Below, in pieces: positions 61,904 through 64,000 of a DNA stretch of 64,000 bases. The stretch covers positions 40,884-104,883 of the forward strand of contig NZ_SMKA01000005.1 in NCBI RefSeq assembly GCF_004348455.1. The letters are read 5' to 3'. The notes beneath the pieces are model-generated. The model did no database searches. It was not told the origin of the DNA and worked only from the letters and a program-made list of their open reading frames with translations. The stretch's first letter is position 1. Every line of letters begins with the position of its first letter. This DNA comes from Kribbella albertanoniae. Its GTDB lineage: Bacteria; Actinomycetota; Actinomycetes; Propionibacteriales; Kribbellaceae. A program made the position numbers and the translations under genes.

Positions 61904-64000
61904 ATGTGGCGACCCGGTGCGGTCCGCAGGCTGGGCGGCATGAGCCAGGTCTTCGGTACGCCGCGGCTTCCGGCGCACGCGGTCGCCCGGATCGACCGGC
62001 TCGGGCGGGCGGTCACGCTGGCACCCGTGCTGCCGGAGCGGCGGGCGATCCTGTTCACCGGGCCGCCCGGGGCGGGGAAGACGCGCGAGCTCGATCACGC
62101 TCAGGAGTTGGCAGCGCGGCACGGCTGGACGGCGATCCGGGTGGAGGCGTCGGCGCGGGAACCGTTGGAGCACCGGTTCACCCGGGCGATCGGTGCGGAT
62201 CTCAGCAAGCTGCGCCGAGAGTTCGGTGGGTTCCGGGTCCGGAAGCTGCGGCGGGCGGTTCGGGATCTGACCCAGCGGCAGCGGAAGGTCCAGCACGGCG
62301 CCGAGGTGCGGATCGGCGGTGGGCCGGTGCAGTTCGTCACGAAGAAGCAGTGGGACGCGACGCCTGCCGACAACCTCGGGACGACGCTGCACGACGTCGC
62401 CGACCAACTCGGTGACCTCTCGCCGGATCGGCCGGTGCTGCTCATGGTCGACAACGTGGACGCGGCGTCGCCGTACGACCTGGCAGGGTTGAACGAACTC
62501 GCCGAACACCTGGAGCGCAGCGGCCGTCCGGTGTGGCTGGTCGCGGCCGGTGGCACGATGACGACCAGCCAGCTGCTGGCCGCGTCCCAACGGATGCCCT
62601 TCGAGGTTCGCGAACTCGGCCCGATGTCCGACGCCGAGCTGACGTCGATCCTGACTGTGCCATTGGATCGAGCCGGTGTTCCTTATGAGCAGGCGGGCGT
62701 CGATGCGTTGGTGCGCTCAGCCAACGGTGATCCGGAGCGGCTCCGCACGCTCGCTGACACGGCGCTTGAACTAGGCGGCATCACGGCTGAGGGTGCCGCG
62801 GCGGCGACCGACCGGGTGCACAGTCGGTCCGCCGTGCTTTATCAGGCTCGCTGGGACAAGAGCAGCAATCCGCAGAAGGCCGTGCTGGCAGCGGTCGCTG
62901 CTGGTCAACCGCTCGGCGAGGTTCCGGGCCAATGGCAACAAATCGACCAGGCCCGGGGTGAGCTCGTCGCCCGCGGTCTCATCCGCGAGAACGCCGAGCA
63001 GCCTCTGGTTGCCGACCCCGGAATGCAGTCGTGGCTCAACCAGACCCTCGACCAACCAGCACCCCACGTTTCCACCCAGCGCGCTCTCGCTCCGATTGCA
63101 GAGGCCGGGCGTGCTGCCACGGCAGGCCAAATCCTCGGTACGGCGCGGGAGCCGTCGTACACGGTGGATCGTCAGGATGCGGAGGGGCGGCCGATCTCGC
63201 TGGATCAGCGGGTGCCGGGTGGGACCACGGTGTTGTTCACCGGGGAGCCCGGGATGGGGAAGAGCCGGGAGCTCGATCGGGCGCAGGGGCTTGCCGCTCG
63301 GGAAGGGTGGATCGCCGTACGGGTGGAGGCTTCGCCGCGCGAGCCGCTGGAGAACCGGCTGATTCGGGCGATCAGTCAGGACCTCGACACGGTCCGGGAA
63401 CACTTCGGTGCCGGTGCGGCGCGCACGCTGAAGAAGGACCTCGATCAGCTGGCCGGCCGGTCGCGGCATCCGCAGTCGGGGAACGAGGTGCGGGTGGGGG
63501 TGCCCGGCGCGTTCCAGGTGGTGGCGAAGGAACAACATGAGACCGACGAGGTCGACGAGGTCGGCAGCACGCTGAACGAACTGGCCGACCGCCTCGGCGA
63601 AATCTCAGCAGCCAAAGGCGAACCGCTCCTCCTGATGGTCGACAACCTCGACAACGCCTCCGACCGCGACCTGGTCGCCGTCACCGAACTGGCTGCACGC
63701 CTGGAACAGAACCGCCAGCCGGTCTTCCTGATCGCCGCCGGCAGCGACCGAACCACCAGCCGCCTCCTCGCAGCCTCCGGTGGCCAAGCCGGTATCGAGA
63801 CCGACGTCGTCAGCCGCTTCGACATCCGCAAGCTCGAGCCCTTCACCGACGCCGAACTCCGCCCCGCGCTCGCCGAACCCCTCCGCCAGGCCGCCGTACC
63901 GCACACTCCCGAAGCCGTAGACCACCTGGTCCGAGCCGCCAACGGCAACCCCGCCCGCCTCCGCGCCCTGGCCACCACGGCGCTAGAGATGTCGCCCACC
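61904..64000 (+). CDS. double P-loop ATPase, 3' end beyond window
   Basis: Frame open from 61904 to the window edge (699 codons, no stop), read codon by codon. The ATG at 61904 or the in-frame ATG at 61940 (MSQVFGTPRLP) may start it. Two homologous NTPase modules follow each other. Module 1 has Walker A GPPGAGKT near residue 52, RVEASAREPLEHRF and Walker B LLMVDNVD. Module 2 has Walker A GEPGMGKS near residue 448, RVEASPREPLENRL and Walker B LLMVDNLD. Each ends with a RSANGDPERL or RAANGNPARL motif, as in ORC/STAND-like ATPases. No signal peptide. Role unknown; possibly a regulator of the neighbouring paralogue row. Confidence 0.8.
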   Translation, partial: MWRPGAVRRLGGMSQVFGTPRLPAHAVARIDRLGRAVTLAPVLPERRAILFTGPPGAGKTRELDHAQELAARHGWTAIRVEASAREPLEHRFTRAIGADLSKLRREFGGFRVRKLRRAVRDLTQRQRKVQHGAEVRIGGGPVQFVTKKQWDATPADNLGTTLHDVADQLGDLSPDRPVLLMVDNVDAASPYDLAGLNELAEHLERSGRPVWLVAAGGTMTTSQLLAASQRMPFEVRELGPMSDAELTSILTVPLDRAGVPYEQAGVDALVRSANGDPERLRTLADTALELGGITAEGAAAATDRVHSRSAVLYQARWDKSSNPQKAVLAAVAAGQPLGEVPGQWQQIDQARGELVARGLIRENAEQPLVADPGMQSWLNQTLDQPAPHVSTQRALAPIAEAGRAATAGQILGTAREPSYTVDRQDAEGRPISLDQRVPGGTTVLFTGEPGMGKSRELDRAQGLAAREGWIAVRVEASPREPLENRLIRAISQDLDTVREHFGAGAARTLKKDLDQLAGRSRHPQSGNEVRVGVPGAFQVVAKEQHETDEVDEVGSTLNELADRLGEISAAKGEPLLLMVDNLDNASDRDLVAVTELAARLEQNRQPVFLIAAGSDRTTSRLLAASGGQAGIETDVVSRFDIRKLEPFTDAELRPALAEPLRQAAVPHTPEAVDHLVRAANGNPARLRALATTALEMSPT

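Noticed and set aside
57428..62415. Long plus-strand frames (725 and 591 residues) opposite P11-P14
   Set aside because: Rich in Gly, Arg, Asp and Val and periodic only because the opposite strand carries paralogues. The true plus-strand gene begins at about 61904 in a different frame.

Overview
The window is very GC-rich actinobacterial DNA: GTG starts are frequent, the genes run densely in coupled operons, and there is a DtxR/IdeR-type iron box and a LexA box of the mycobacterial type. Gene content and style (large sugar-uptake and secreted-protein repertoire, frequent TAC/GTAC contexts, an Atu-like catabolic operon) suggest a soil member of Propionibacteriales such as Kribbella. That genus is an inference from style, not a database match. 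No rRNA, tRNA, CRISPR array, transposase or replication origin was seen.

Layout from the left. 0-3.5 kb: small hypothetical genes, a helix-turn-helix/nucleotidyltransferase-like gene, and an overlapping pair encoding a ComF-like phosphoribosyltransferase and a DprA-like protein, with a near-perfect SOS box upstream. 3.5-6.6 kb: a carbohydrate ABC importer (two permeases and a lipoprotein) behind a palindromic operator. 6.7-9.4 kb: two alpha/beta hydrolases and a GntR/HutC regulator. 9.7-20.2 kb: an eight-gene, almost fully coupled operon for catabolism of a branched or isoprenoid acid: CoA ligase, two isovaleryl/citronellyl-type acyl-CoA dehydrogenases, a biotin-dependent acyl-CoA carboxylase pair, AtuA, a TIGR03084-type protein and a TetR regulator. 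20.2-28.5 kb: AraC regulator, two MFS exporters, a beta-lactamase-family hydrolase whose frame runs on into a convergent membrane NACHT NTPase, a membrane protein and a NUDIX-GNAT fusion.

28.4-31.4 kb is regulatory and unusual. Two divergent MarR-like genes are followed by a 300-bp array of eight hairpins, six of which share a loop motif (CUCCUC or CACCUC on the minus strand). Next come a 61-residue gene, a palindrome, a direct repeat phased exactly every 11 bp, and a large HTH/TPR regulator. 31.4-38.7 kb holds a GNAT acetyltransferase, a Tat-exported PHP-type hydrolase, an MpaB-like oxygenase, a ROK regulator, a ParA-like ATPase, a secreted FAD oxidoreductase and a small secreted protein. 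38.8-43.4 kb is a glycine betaine (compatible-solute) ABC operon and a truncated haemoglobin. 43.4-44.4 kb is a repeat- and palindrome-rich stretch without convincing genes. 44.4-46.9 kb has an antibiotic-kinase-like gene, a membrane protein and an iron-regulated siderophore-interacting protein.

The most striking block is 46.9-61.8 kb: fourteen consecutive same-strand paralogues, each about 335-355 residues, each with a signal peptide, four conserved cysteines and the same multi-domain beta-sandwich layout. They fall into four translationally coupled blocks separated by hairpins and a shared promoter-like motif. Divergent from them, and open at the window edge, is an ATPase with two tandem P-loop modules. 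Two dispersed palindromic repeat families occur in the window. One of them has a copy embedded in the N-terminal coding sequence of the carboxyltransferase gene.
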